DNA of 34,547 bases, taken from the NCBI GenBank assembly GCA_018265615.1, contig JABLYX010000052.1, positions 1 to 34,547 of the forward strand, in the 5' to 3' direction. This document shows positions 24,086-32,186 of the stretch, piece by piece. This stretch comes from Lentisphaeria bacterium (lineage in GTDB: Bacteria; Verrucomicrobiota; Lentisphaeria; Victivallales; Victivallaceae). Under the pieces are notes generated by a model. It was given only the letters and a program-made list of their open reading frames with translations, did not search any database and was not told the origin of the DNA. Positions within the stretch are counted from its first letter, which is position 1. Each line of letters begins with the position of its first letter. Both the position numbers and the translations under genes were made by a program.

Positions 24086-24102
24086 TCCACACGACATGTG
24101 GA
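24086..24102. promoter_or_regulatory. Inverted repeat between regulator and pseudopilin genes
   Basis: TCCACA (24086-24091) and TGTGGA (24097-24102) flank a 5-bp centre. It could be an operator for the adjacent GntR/LacI-type protein or a small hairpin that tunes downstream expression. Confidence 0.4.
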
Positions 24103-24111
24103 CACGGGTTT

Positions 24112-25143
24112 TCATAAATCACGGTATTTGAGTTCCACGTCTGTCCGGACGGTTTGCGCTCCGGAACCCTCTTCCTGCAGCTGGCGTGCGATTTCGGCGG
24201 CGGCGGCTTCGGCCGCTTTGCGGTACGGGCGGTCCAGCACGATGCAGGGGAGCCGCACCGAAGCGGCGAAGTCCTCCTCCACGATGATCCGGCAGCCGTC
24301 GGCCGGATCGATGCCGGAGCCGCGCAGAAGCTCCGCCACGACGGCGGCGTTGCTCCAGCCGATGATGAGTGCATCCGGCTTTCGCTGTTCAAAGAGGCCG
24401 GCGAGTGTTTCGCGGAGGCCGTGCGGAGGATAAGCGGCTTCCCGGCAGGCGGAGGGGCCGGGCTGCTTTGCAATGCTGTTCACCAGCATCCTGATGATAT
24501 CCGACTCTCGGCGCAGATGCACGATGTCGCGCCTTCCTTCCGCAGCGAGCCGTTCCGCGACCTGTTCCACGGCTTTCGTTCCGTCGAAGAGCACGCTGCT
24601 GAAGCCGGGGACCTCGCGGTCGATGGTGACGATGCGGATTCCGAGACCGCGCAGTTTTTCGAGCAGCTCCACGGAGGGGTGGCGGCAGGAGGCCCAGATG
24701 AGGCCGTCGGGATTTGAATCCCGGATTTCGCGGAACAGGCACTCTTCGTTGCCGGGCATCCGGGCGAAGAGCCGCGTGTTGAAGCCGCGGCCGGCGGCGG
24801 CGAGCCCCATTTCGGAGAGCATCCGGCAGGCCGGCGTATCGTAGAAGAAGTGGTCGCCGGGGCCGTAGATGAGCCCGACGAGCGGTATCCGGTCCTCCGC
24901 GTCGCCGTTGAAGGCCCGGGCCGGATTCGTGAAGGTGCCGAGTCCCCGTTTGCCGATGAGCCATCCCTCCCGGACCAGTCCTTCGAGTGCGATGCGGGCG
25001 GTCCGGCGCGCGACTCCGAACTGCGCCGCGAGCTCGGCGGAGGAGGGAACCTTGATCGGGCTGCCGCCGCTGCGGTAGATGAGCCCCATGATATAAGTGC
25101 GGATCTTGCTCCGCTCCGTCGTCTTGATTTTTCCGGTTTCCAA
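24112..25143 (-). CDS. GntR-type regulator with LacI-like ligand-binding domain
   Basis: A 343-residue hybrid regulator. Residues about 8-75 form a winged helix of the GntR type (VPSSAELAAQFGVARRTARI followed by ALEGLVREGWLIGKRGLGTF). Residues about 83-343 are a periplasmic-binding-protein-like domain as in LacI/AraR (IPLVGLIYGPGDHFF, NPDGLIWAS, IRIVTIDREVPGFSSVLFDG, PDALIIGWSN). TTG at 25143 was chosen as the start: GGCGGAG lies 8 nt upstream, and the strong promoter at 25195-25224 would start transcripts near 25188, which excludes the longer frame reaching 25293. It probably senses a sugar and controls the pseudopilin and glycosidase-like genes that follow, and perhaps the divergent adhesin gene. 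Confidence 0.88.
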   Translation of the reverse strand: METGKIKTTERSKIRTYIMGLIYRSGGSPIKVPSSAELAAQFGVARRTARIALEGLVREGWLIGKRGLGTFTNPARAFNGDAEDRIPLVGLIYGPGDHFFYDTPACRMLSEMGLAAAGRGFNTRLFARMPGNEECLFREIRDSNPDGLIWASCRHPSVELLEKLRGLGIRIVTIDREVPGFSSVLFDGTKAVEQVAERLAAEGRRDIVHLRRESDIIRMLVNSIAKQPGPSACREAAYPPHGLRETLAGLFEQRKPDALIIGWSNAAVVAELLRGSGIDPADGCRIIVEEDFAASVRLPCIVLDRPYRKAAEAAAAEIARQLQEEGSGAQTVRTDVELKYRDL

Positions 25144-25194
25144 CGCTGTTTCTCCGCCTATGCCGTTTGAGGTGGCCAACTGGTGACTATTTAT

Positions 25195-25224
25195 ATTATG
25201 GGAGAAAATCCATACTGATGTCAA
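25195..25224 (-). promoter_or_regulatory. Strong sigma70-like promoter of the GntR-type regulator unit
   Basis: On the minus strand, a perfect -35 TTGACA (25219-25224) and -10 CATAAT (25195-25200) flank an 18-bp spacer. The leader of about 45 nt contains the bases AGTCACCAGTTGG, a possible operator. Confidence 0.6.
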
Positions 25225-25311
25225 GGGGGGCCGCAAAAAAATATCGGGAAATTTCCGGAGCGGCATTTCATTGTTTTTATTCATTCGTGTCAATAAAATA
25301 TGCCGGGAAGC

Positions 25312-25340
25312 TTGCAGAATGCAGAAAAATTCAGTATAAT
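25312..25340 (+). promoter_or_regulatory. Promoter of the AIDA-repeat/FN3 protein gene
   Basis: -35 TTGCAG (25312-25317) and a perfect -10 TATAAT (25335-25340) have a 17-bp spacer. The leader is about 54 nt and ends with AGGGAG seven bases before the ATG. Confidence 0.55.
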
Positions 25341-25400
25341 TAAAATGCGGGAGTATTCTCCTCCGGCGGGAAAAAACAACACGATTCAGGGAGCTGAAGA

Positions 25401-28400
25401 ATGAGTACGATCGGAAATGGATGGTCGGATGCGGGTGTCGATGCGGTAAACAGTCTGCCGGTTCCGTCCGGCCTGAAATGGCAGGCCGGCACGGAGGAGG
25501 AGTACACCATTGACCTCTCCTGGAATCCCATTGCGGGCGTGGGGGACAACCTTGAGTGTTTCGTGCAGATCGGCCGGTTCAGCGATTTCCGCGATTCCTC
25601 TGCCTGGGGTGAATCCTGGGGAGGAGACGACAGCGGGAGCGGGGCGGTCTTGCATCTCAATAAGGGAACTTTCTATGTGCGGGTCCGGGTCCGTGATTGG
25701 TACAGCGATCAGTACGGGGAGTGGTCCGCTCCCCTGACGGTCAATGTGGCGACGGCCATTCCGTCGGACTATGACAACTGGGTTCTGGGCCGGGAATCCG
25801 AGGATGGTTCCGAGCTGTCCCTGGATCACAGCGGGTGGAATATAACCGTCAATGACGGAGGGCGGCTCTTGGCCGGAAATGGCGGGAAGGCCCGGGATTG
25901 TGTTGTCAACTCCGGCGGAGAGATAAAGATATCTTCCGATTACGGGTGGGGAAAGGATGATTTCGGACAGAAGATTATTTTCGGTTTCTGGAATACGTTT
26001 GCGCTGAATACCGTTGTTAATGACGGCGGGATGCTGACCGTTAAAGGCGGATATGCCCAGTATACGACGGTAAGGCAGGGCGGAGCCATGACCGTGTACG
26101 GGATTGCCGGCCAGGATGGGAATGATTACGGCTACGTTCCGCCGGAATTCCGCGAGGAGCTGATTACCGCATACGATACGACGCTGGACGGCGGTACGCA
26201 GACTGTACTGGCCGGCAGCGTGGAGCGTACCGTTGTCAATGCCGGAGGCAAGCTGCAGCTGCATGGCGGCAGGGCAACCTCTGTTACGGTTAATAAAGGA
26301 GGCGTAGCCGAAATCCGGGCGTACCTGTCGCTCGATACGCCGGGAGAGGGGGGGAGTCTTTATCAGAAGCATTTCGAAATGGCGGGCCGCGCGGTCGATA
26401 TGACGGTCAACGGCGGGACCGCGTACATCTATGACGGCGCCGAGGCGGCCGGGACGAAGATCGGTTCGAACGGCGCAGTGACCGTGAATGCCGGGGGCGA
26501 GGTGTTCAGCACGACGGTGAACGCCGGCGGTTCGCTGATCGTGCTCGGCAGCGGCCGCGCCTCCGGAACCGTGCTCAACGGCGGTTCGGTCCATGTCGCG
26601 ACCGGCGGGCTGCTCGACGGTGTCACGGTCAACTCCGGCAGGCTCTATCTCTACGGCGGAGCGATCCTCGACGGAACCGTGAATGTGCAGGGAACCGTCG
26701 TGCTTGACGATGTCGCGATGAACCGCGGAACTGTGAATCTGCGGGTCACATCCGATTCCGCCGCCGTTCCGCTCATCAACGACCTTGCGCTCCTCGAGGG
26801 CGGCGCGCTTTCGGTTTCCGTCGATGCCGCGAAGGCGCCGGGCGGCTATTCGCTCGCCGGGAACGCGGCCGCGTATGACAGGGTCGTCACGGTCATGGCG
26901 GGCGGCAGGGCGCTCGGCTCGCTCACCGCGGGCGGCGATGCGCTCGTCTACGGCGGATTCGAATACAGTCTCGTCCTCTCCGGGACGGAGCTCACGCTTC
27001 GGGTCGGCGGAGCCGCGAAGCCGGGGGCGCCGTCATGGAGCGTCTCCACCGCCGAACCGACGAACCGCGACGTCGAAATCACCGCCGTGTTCTCCGGCGC
27101 CGCGGCAGTCAGGGAGTATTCGCTCGACGGAAAGACGTGGCAGGCGTATCACAGTGCCGTCATCCTGTCGCAGAACGGCACAGTCTATTTCCGCGAGGGG
27201 GACGGCTTCGGCGTCTTCGGCCCGGTCTCCTCCTGTACGGTTTCGAACATCGACAAGGCCGCGCCGGAGAAGCCGGTGCTCTCGGCTTCGACGAATGGGC
27301 TGACGTATGACATCGTGACGGTTTCGGCCGCATTTTCCGCCGATTCCGTGAAAAAGGAGTATTCGCTCGACGGAAAAACATGGCAGGAGTGTACCGGTAA
27401 AGTCACCATGGCGCAGAACGGCACGGTCTATTTCCGGGGAACCGATGCCGCCGGAAACACCTCGGTGTCGCAGTATGAGGTTTCGAACATTCTTGTTGTC
27501 TCGCCGGACGCCCCCTCCACAGTCAGCCTTGCGGAGAAGAGCAGCTGCGAAAGGTACAATATCACCCTGAAGTGGGACAAAGCCGCGACCGCTGGGAAGC
27601 CGGTCAAAATCGCCGGTTACGAAATCAGCGTGAACGGCGAAACCTTCACGTCGAAATCAACCTCGTTCAAACTTAAGAATGTTGAACTCGGCAGTTACTG
27701 CTGCATGGTCCGCGCGATCGACTCCGAAGGGCGGGTCGGCCGCTGGAGTGATGCCGTGACCTGGAACGTCGCCGACGAGACCGCTCCGACGGTGAAGAGT
27801 CTCGGGGCGAAGGTCGACGGCTATACGCTTGCGCTGTCGTGGAACGGCCAGGACAGGAAAGGCGGAATCGTCTCCTATATTGTGAAATATGACGGCGAAG
27901 TCCGCGAAAAGCCGGCCGGAGATGCGTCGGGCGTTACGCTCACGCTCTCCGAGGCCGATGTGGGCAGGCACAGGATCGAGGTTATCGCGTACGACGGAGT
28001 GAACTTCAGCAAGGCCGCATCGAAGTCGGTGACGGTGAAGGATGCGACTGCGCCGGAGCAGGTCACCGGGCTCTCCGCCCCCGAGGTGCGGGATCCGAAA
28101 TACAAGGCGGTTCTGGAGTGGGCGCCGGGTATGGACAATTCCGGCGTCGTCAAACAGTACCTGATCCGGATCGACGGCGGCGAAAAGCTGCAGAAGTCGA
28201 AAAAGAACTCCATTGACGTGAAGAAGCTCGGCGTCGGAACCCATACTTATCAGGTCTGTGCGGTTGACGGGGAGAAGAATACCGGCGCCTGGAGCGAGGA
28301 ACAGACGTTCGCCGTGCATGACGTGACCGCCCCGAAGAAGGTTTCGGCGAAGGCTTCCGTGACGGACAACCGCGTCACGCTCTCCTGGAAGACCCCGAAG

Positions 28401-28685
28401 GACAACGTCGGCGTGGCCGGTTATCAGGTCTGGTTCGGCGCGACTCCGTCGGAGATGACGCTTGAGGCGGAACTTGGCGCAAACCAGCTGAATTACGACC
28501 TCGGCCAACGGCAGCAGGGAAATTACAGCTATGCGGTCTGCGCGATCGATGCGGCGGGCAATGTCAGCGACCTGAAAGTTTCTGCGGCGAAGGTGAAAAC
28601 GGAACTCGCCGCCGCGGCGGAGCTCACGGGGTTTGCACTGAAAGAGCGGAGTTTCGCTGCCGGAAATCTGGCCGCCGCTCTGTAG
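25401..28685 (+). CDS. Large AIDA-repeat and fibronectin-III-like surface protein
   Basis: A 1094-residue protein with no N-terminal signal peptide (it starts MSTIGNGWSD). An FN3-like domain (about 22-117) is followed by AIDA-type repeats (about 145-435) of the form TVVNAGGKLQLHGGRA and TTVNAGGSLIVLGSG, typical of surface beta-helices. A linking beta region (about 440-535), two duplicated Ig-like units with EYSLDGKTWQ (540-705) and four FN3-like domains (about 702-790, 794-880, 882-975, 976-1068) complete it. The last 26 residues (ending AAGNLAAAL) are distinct. There is no autotransporter barrel or sorting motif, so export may use a C-terminal type I signal; this is inference. The first 950 bases look less GC-rich than the rest. 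The ATG has a good AGGGAG site. Confidence 0.85.
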   Translation: MSTIGNGWSDAGVDAVNSLPVPSGLKWQAGTEEEYTIDLSWNPIAGVGDNLECFVQIGRFSDFRDSSAWGESWGGDDSGSGAVLHLNKGTFYVRVRVRDWYSDQYGEWSAPLTVNVATAIPSDYDNWVLGRESEDGSELSLDHSGWNITVNDGGRLLAGNGGKARDCVVNSGGEIKISSDYGWGKDDFGQKIIFGFWNTFALNTVVNDGGMLTVKGGYAQYTTVRQGGAMTVYGIAGQDGNDYGYVPPEFREELITAYDTTLDGGTQTVLAGSVERTVVNAGGKLQLHGGRATSVTVNKGGVAEIRAYLSLDTPGEGGSLYQKHFEMAGRAVDMTVNGGTAYIYDGAEAAGTKIGSNGAVTVNAGGEVFSTTVNAGGSLIVLGSGRASGTVLNGGSVHVATGGLLDGVTVNSGRLYLYGGAILDGTVNVQGTVVLDDVAMNRGTVNLRVTSDSAAVPLINDLALLEGGALSVSVDAAKAPGGYSLAGNAAAYDRVVTVMAGGRALGSLTAGGDALVYGGFEYSLVLSGTELTLRVGGAAKPGAPSWSVSTAEPTNRDVEITAVFSGAAAVREYSLDGKTWQAYHSAVILSQNGTVYFREGDGFGVFGPVSSCTVSNIDKAAPEKPVLSASTNGLTYDIVTVSAAFSADSVKKEYSLDGKTWQECTGKVTMAQNGTVYFRGTDAAGNTSVSQYEVSNILVVSPDAPSTVSLAEKSSCERYNITLKWDKAATAGKPVKIAGYEISVNGETFTSKSTSFKLKNVELGSYCCMVRAIDSEGRVGRWSDAVTWNVADETAPTVKSLGAKVDGYTLALSWNGQDRKGGIVSYIVKYDGEVREKPAGDASGVTLTLSEADVGRHRIEVIAYDGVNFSKAASKSVTVKDATAPEQVTGLSAPEVRDPKYKAVLEWAPGMDNSGVVKQYLIRIDGGEKLQKSKKNSIDVKKLGVGTHTYQVCAVDGEKNTGAWSEEQTFAVHDVTAPKKVSAKASVTDNRVTLSWKTPKDNVGVAGYQVWFGATPSEMTLEAELGANQLNYDLGQRQQGNYSYAVCAIDAAGNVSDLKVSAAKVKTELAAAAELTGFALKERSFAAGNLAAAL
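27018..27512 (+). repeat. Tandem internal duplication in the AIDA/FN3 gene
   Basis: Two adjacent units of about 82 codons (from 27018 and from 27270) share near-identical stretches: EYSLDGKTWQ at 27114 and 27357, and QNGTVYFR a little further on in each. At the DNA level the first stretch differs at only 2 of 30 bases, which suggests recent duplication or gene conversion. Confidence 0.75.
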
Positions 28686-28689
28686 CGAA

Positions 28690-28729
28690 CCGGGGCAGAG
28701 GGGGGGCATCTCTTCCCCCCCTTGCCCGG
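28690..28729. terminator. Strong hairpin between convergent genes
   Basis: CCGGGGCA-GA-GGGGGGG pairs with CCCCCCC-TTGCCCGG around a short loop, 5 bp after the adhesin stop. It probably ends transcripts from the left, and perhaps from the right as well, since the next gene is convergent. The T content downstream is low. Confidence 0.55.
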
Positions 28730-28760
28730 TTTCTCCGGGTATTTGAGCGACCGGAATGAA

Positions 28761-29168
28761 TTACCGGATTTTCCGGCTCTTCCGGGTGTCGCCGAATTTC
28801 CGGGTGATCTTGCCGTCTTTCAACTCAAGGTATGTGATGACGCAATCGATTTTGACTTTCGGCTCAGCCGAAATCTTGCGGAGCAGCTTGCTCGACAGGT
28901 GCTTGGTCAGGTCGGCGCAATGCTTGATGCGCGCATCCTTGGCCATATTGGCTCCGGCGCCGCCAAGGTCCTCGATGCGGAGGTTGTCGAGTTTGAGTTC
29001 AAGATCATATTGATACTTCACGATCTGCTGCCCGGATTTGTTGACGAGCTCGTAGTAGAGCTTTTTCTCCTTCGGATTATAAAGGGGATTTTCGATCTGA
29101 AGCTCGTCTTTCGCTGAAAGCGCCGCGGCGACGAAGAGGATCAGCAGTGCTGAGAGGATGGATTTCAT
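28761..29168 (-). CDS. Small secreted protein, paralogue of its upstream neighbour
   Basis: A 135-residue protein with a signal peptide (KSILSALLILFVAAALSA, cleavage near residue 19). The mature part looks like a small Ig-like beta domain: LQIENPLYNPKEKKLYYELV, then NKSGQQIVKYQYDLELKL, and it ends with CVITYLELKDGKITRKFGD and a basic tail. It aligns by eye over its length with the protein encoded at 29191-29589. The ATG at 29168 has AGGAG seven bases before it; the open frame reaching 29252 lies in the neighbouring gene. It is the last gene of the lactate operon. Function unknown. Confidence 0.72.
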   Translation of the reverse strand: MKSILSALLILFVAAALSAKDELQIENPLYNPKEKKLYYELVNKSGQQIVKYQYDLELKLDNLRIEDLGGAGANMAKDARIKHCADLTKHLSSKLLRKISAEPKVKIDCVITYLELKDGKITRKFGDTRKSRKIR

Positions 29169-29190
29169 GACGGGACTCCTTATCTGAATG

Positions 29191-29589
29191 TCACTCCGAA
29201 TCCGGTTTCCGGTATTCGGTGCCGTCGGTGAAGCGCAGAAAGCTGACCTCATGCTCGATCTTCACTTCGGACTGTTTGTTGATTTTTTTCATATTCTCTT
29301 TCGTCAGCACCCGGGAGAGCCGGAGCGTTTTTCTGCTCCGGGCGTCTTTCGGGATGGAGACCATGTCCGGGATAATCCACGTGACCGGATAGCGCACCGT
29401 CTCCTTTTCGCCGACCGGGATGAAGAACTCGTACCGGTAGAACGTGATATCCTTGCCGGAACGGTTTTCAAGCCGGTACGAGAGCGTCTTTTTCTTCGAG
29501 TCATATTTGACGCCGGTGATTACAAGCAGCTCCTCCCCGCGCAGTCCCAGCGCCGCGAACAGCAGCATGGCGCACAGGAGCCGCCTCAC
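29191..29589 (-). CDS. Small secreted protein, paralogue of its downstream neighbour
   Basis: A 132-residue protein with a signal peptide (RRLLCAMLLFAALGLRG). The mature part reads LLVITGVKYDSKKKTLSYRL, then ENRSGKDITFYRYEFFIPVG, and VSFLRFTDGTEYRKPDSE at the end, matching the pattern of the next gene's product. The start is GTG at 29589, which overlaps the dehydrogenase stop as GTGA, so translation is coupled. The general layout recalls small periplasmic YcfL-like proteins, but I cannot assign it to that family. Linkage to a lactate dehydrogenase operon is unusual. Confidence 0.72.
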   Translation of the reverse strand: MRRLLCAMLLFAALGLRGEELLVITGVKYDSKKKTLSYRLENRSGKDITFYRYEFFIPVGEKETVRYPVTWIIPDMVSIPKDARSRKTLRLSRVLTKENMKKINKQSEVKIEHEVSFLRFTDGTEYRKPDSE

Positions 29590-30992
29590 TTTGCCACCAC
29601 CTTCGACGGGTTCAGGATGTTCAGCGGGTCGAACACCTGCTTGATTCCGGCCATCAGCTCATGTTCGCGGCAGCTCAGAGACTCCGCGAGGTACGGACGC
29701 TTCGCATAGCCGATGCCGTGCTCGCCCGAAACCTTTCCGCCGAGCGTCTTCGCCTTTGCGTACAGCTCGCCGAATACGGCCGAAAGCGTCCTTTTCCAGT
29801 CCGCCTCCCCGAGTTCGTCGCGCAGCACGTAGATGTGCAGATTGCCGTCCCCGGCATGGCCGAACGAGCGGAGCCGCACGCCGTACTTCTCCTGCAGCGA
29901 GTGCGAAAAAAGCACGAATTCCGCGACATGCCTGCGCGGCACGACCACATCGCACTCATCCATCTCGGTCGTCGAGGCCTTGATCGCTTCGAGGAACGCG
30001 CCGCGCGCGGCCCAGATCGACTCGTTGCGTTCGGCCGTGTTCGAGATGAAGACGTCGATCGCTCCGGCCGCGAGACAGGTGTGGGCGGCCTCGTGGTAGG
30101 CGAGGTCGATCTCCTCTCTGCCGGCGCCGTCGAAGGTCAGCAGCAGATACGCGTCGGAGCTGTTGTCAGGGAACTTGCGACCGAGGAACTGCTCCGCCGC
30201 GAGGATCACTTCGCGCTCCATGAACTCCACCGCGGTCGGGACCGAGTTGGCCCGGATGACCGCCGGAACCGCCCGGATCGCCGACGGCAGGTCCGGGAAC
30301 GGCACGAGCAAACTGATCTTGAACTTCGGCAGCGGCAGCAGCCGCAGGATCGCCCTGGTCACAATGCCGAGCGTCCCCTCGGAGCCGACGATGAGATCCT
30401 TCAGGCTGTAGCCCGAACTGTTCTTGACGACTTTTCCGCCGAGTTCGATGACCGAACCGTCCGCAAGCACGACTTCGAGCCCGTGCACGTAGTCGCGGGT
30501 CACGCCGTATTTGACTGCGCGCATGCCGCCGGCGTTCGTGCTGATGTTTCCGCCGATGGTCGCGGTTTTTTCGCCCGGATCGGGCGGGTAGAAGAGGTTG
30601 TGCTCCTCGACGAATTTCGAAAGCTCCATCAGCAGTACGCCGGGCTCGAGCGTGAGCGTCATGTTCTCCTCGTCGAGCTCCAGAACGCGGTTCATGCCGG
30701 AGAGGTCGATCATGATGCCGCCGAAGAGCGCCACCGACCCCCCGACGAGCCCGGTTCCCTGGCCGCGCGGCGTGACCGGGATCCGGTTCGCGGAGGCGTA
30801 TTTCATGATGGCCGAAACCTCTCCGGCGGAGGCCGCCTTCACGAGCGCGTCGGGACGGTGGAAGGTTCCGGAGAGCTCGTCGTGGCAGAAGTCCTCGCTG
30901 ACCTCCGCGCCGGGAATCACTCGTTCCGGCGAACAGATTTTCCGGAGCTCCGCGAGGTCGCCGGCGTCGAATTTTTTATATGAAAGCGACAT
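29586..30992 (-). CDS. lctD: FAD-linked 2-hydroxyacid dehydrogenase (GlcD/LctD type)
   Basis: A 468-residue flavoenzyme of the VAO/PCMH family, most likely the lactate dehydrogenase subunit of an Etf-linked complex. FAD-binding motifs are PRGQGTGLVGGS, FYPPDPGEKTATIGGNISTN and GSEGTLGIVT. The C-terminal cap has FGHAGDGNLHIYVL and KVSGEHGIGYAKRPYL, the metal and substrate-binding region in GlcD/D-lactate dehydrogenases. The ATG at 30992 lies 1 nt past the etfA stop with an AGGGAAAGGG site upstream; longer in-frame codons fall in etfA. Adjacent etfA, etfB and larA give the same set as the Acetobacterium woodii Lct system. Lactate is therefore the best substrate guess, glycolate or another hydroxyacid the alternative. 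Confidence 0.9.
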   Translation of the reverse strand: MSLSYKKFDAGDLAELRKICSPERVIPGAEVSEDFCHDELSGTFHRPDALVKAASAGEVSAIMKYASANRIPVTPRGQGTGLVGGSVALFGGIMIDLSGMNRVLELDEENMTLTLEPGVLLMELSKFVEEHNLFYPPDPGEKTATIGGNISTNAGGMRAVKYGVTRDYVHGLEVVLADGSVIELGGKVVKNSSGYSLKDLIVGSEGTLGIVTRAILRLLPLPKFKISLLVPFPDLPSAIRAVPAVIRANSVPTAVEFMEREVILAAEQFLGRKFPDNSSDAYLLLTFDGAGREEIDLAYHEAAHTCLAAGAIDVFISNTAERNESIWAARGAFLEAIKASTTEMDECDVVVPRRHVAEFVLFSHSLQEKYGVRLRSFGHAGDGNLHIYVLRDELGEADWKRTLSAVFGELYAKAKTLGGKVSGEHGIGYAKRPYLAESLSCREHELMAGIKQVFDPLNILNPSKVVAK

Positions 30993-30993
30993 T

Positions 30994-32181
30994 TTATCTG
31001 CCCTTTCCCTTTTTGATCTTTTCAATCAGCTGCGGTACGATTCTGTAGAGGTCGCCGGGGATTCCGATGTGCGCGACCTTGAAAATCGGGGCGTTCGGAT
31101 CCGTGTTGATCGCGACGATCAGCTCCGACCCGTTCATCCCCGCCACGAACTGAATCGCGCCGGAAACGCCGCAGGTGATGATGAGCTTCGGCTTGACCGT
31201 GCGCCCGGAGAGCCCGATCTGACAGCGCGGATTCACCCACCCCGCTTCGATCAGGGAACGGGTCGAGGCGAGTCTGCCGCCGAGCAGCCCGGCGAGCTCT
31301 TCGAGCATCGCGAGGTCCTCCTGCTTGCGGACGCCGCGCCCCGCGACGACAATGACTTCGGCCTCTTCGATGCCGGTTTCGCGCTTTTTTTCGGTCACTT
31401 TGACCACGGAGATCGCGGAATGGGATTTCTCCGGCGGCAGCGGGCAGCGCGTGATCCTGCCGGACGCCTCCCGTTTCGGCGGAATCGGAAAGATTTTGTA
31501 GCGCACCGTCGCGAACTGCGGCCGGTGCTTCGGCGTGTTGATGTGGGCCATGATGTTCCCGCCGTAGGCCGGCCGGATCTGGTCGAGATCGGTGTTCGGC
31601 TGCATGTCGAGGAAGGTGCAGTCGGCCGTGAGCCCCGTGCGGAAGCGCGCGGCGACGCGCGGCGCAAGCGAGCGGCCCGAGGTGGTTCCGCCGACCAGCA
31701 CCGTCGACGGACGGCGTTCGCCGATGAAATTTTCGAGTACGGCCGCATACGGCTCGATGCGGAAGTGTTCGAGCGCGGGATCGTCATAGACGAACACCTC
31801 GTCGGCGCCGTAGGCGAGCAGTTCGTCCGCCTTGTCCGCGACGTTGTACCCGATGAGGACGCAGTAGACCGGATGACTGACCTTGTCGGCGAGCTCGCGC
31901 GCCTTGCCGATGAGTTCGAAAGTGACCGGATGCACGGCTCCGGCGGTCTGTTCCGCGATGACGGCGACGCCGCGCCAGGCGGATTTATCCACGCCGGGTC
32001 CTTTTTCCTCTTCGACGTATTCGAAGACGCCGCCGCCCTTGCGGATGCAGATCCGGCACATTTTACAGCCCGCGTCGATATCGAGTCTGCCGCCGCCGTA
32101 ACGGATTGCGCCGAACGGACAGAGTGCGGCGAGCGCGGCGGGATCGTCCGCCTTTTCCTGGTGAATTCGGATGAAAGCCAT
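30994..32181 (-). CDS. etfA: Electron transfer flavoprotein alpha subunit with N-terminal Fe-S segment
   Basis: A 395-residue EtfA. The N-terminal 60 residues are an added ferredoxin-like segment with CPFGAI and CKMCRIC, four cysteines that could hold one [4Fe-4S] cluster. This matches LctC-like proteins of bifurcating complexes. The Etf alpha/beta domain follows (from about 65), and the C-terminal FAD domain has GWVNPRCQIGLSGRTVKPKL, CGVSGAIQFVAGM and INTDPNAPIFKVAHIGIPGD. GAGGT lies upstream of the ATG. The gene sits 5 nt after etfB and 1 nt before the dehydrogenase. The cluster may pass electrons to or from ferredoxin. Confidence 0.94.
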   Translation of the reverse strand: MAFIRIHQEKADDPAALAALCPFGAIRYGGGRLDIDAGCKMCRICIRKGGGVFEYVEEEKGPGVDKSAWRGVAVIAEQTAGAVHPVTFELIGKARELADKVSHPVYCVLIGYNVADKADELLAYGADEVFVYDDPALEHFRIEPYAAVLENFIGERRPSTVLVGGTTSGRSLAPRVAARFRTGLTADCTFLDMQPNTDLDQIRPAYGGNIMAHINTPKHRPQFATVRYKIFPIPPKREASGRITRCPLPPEKSHSAISVVKVTEKKRETGIEEAEVIVVAGRGVRKQEDLAMLEELAGLLGGRLASTRSLIEAGWVNPRCQIGLSGRTVKPKLIITCGVSGAIQFVAGMNGSELIVAINTDPNAPIFKVAHIGIPGDLYRIVPQLIEKIKKGKGR

Positions 32182-32186
32182 ATCGG

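Noticed and set aside
25144..25293. Longer N-terminus of the GntR-type regulator reaching 25293
   Set aside because: It would begin upstream of the strong minus-strand promoter and its predicted transcript start, and the added residues do not resemble the family.
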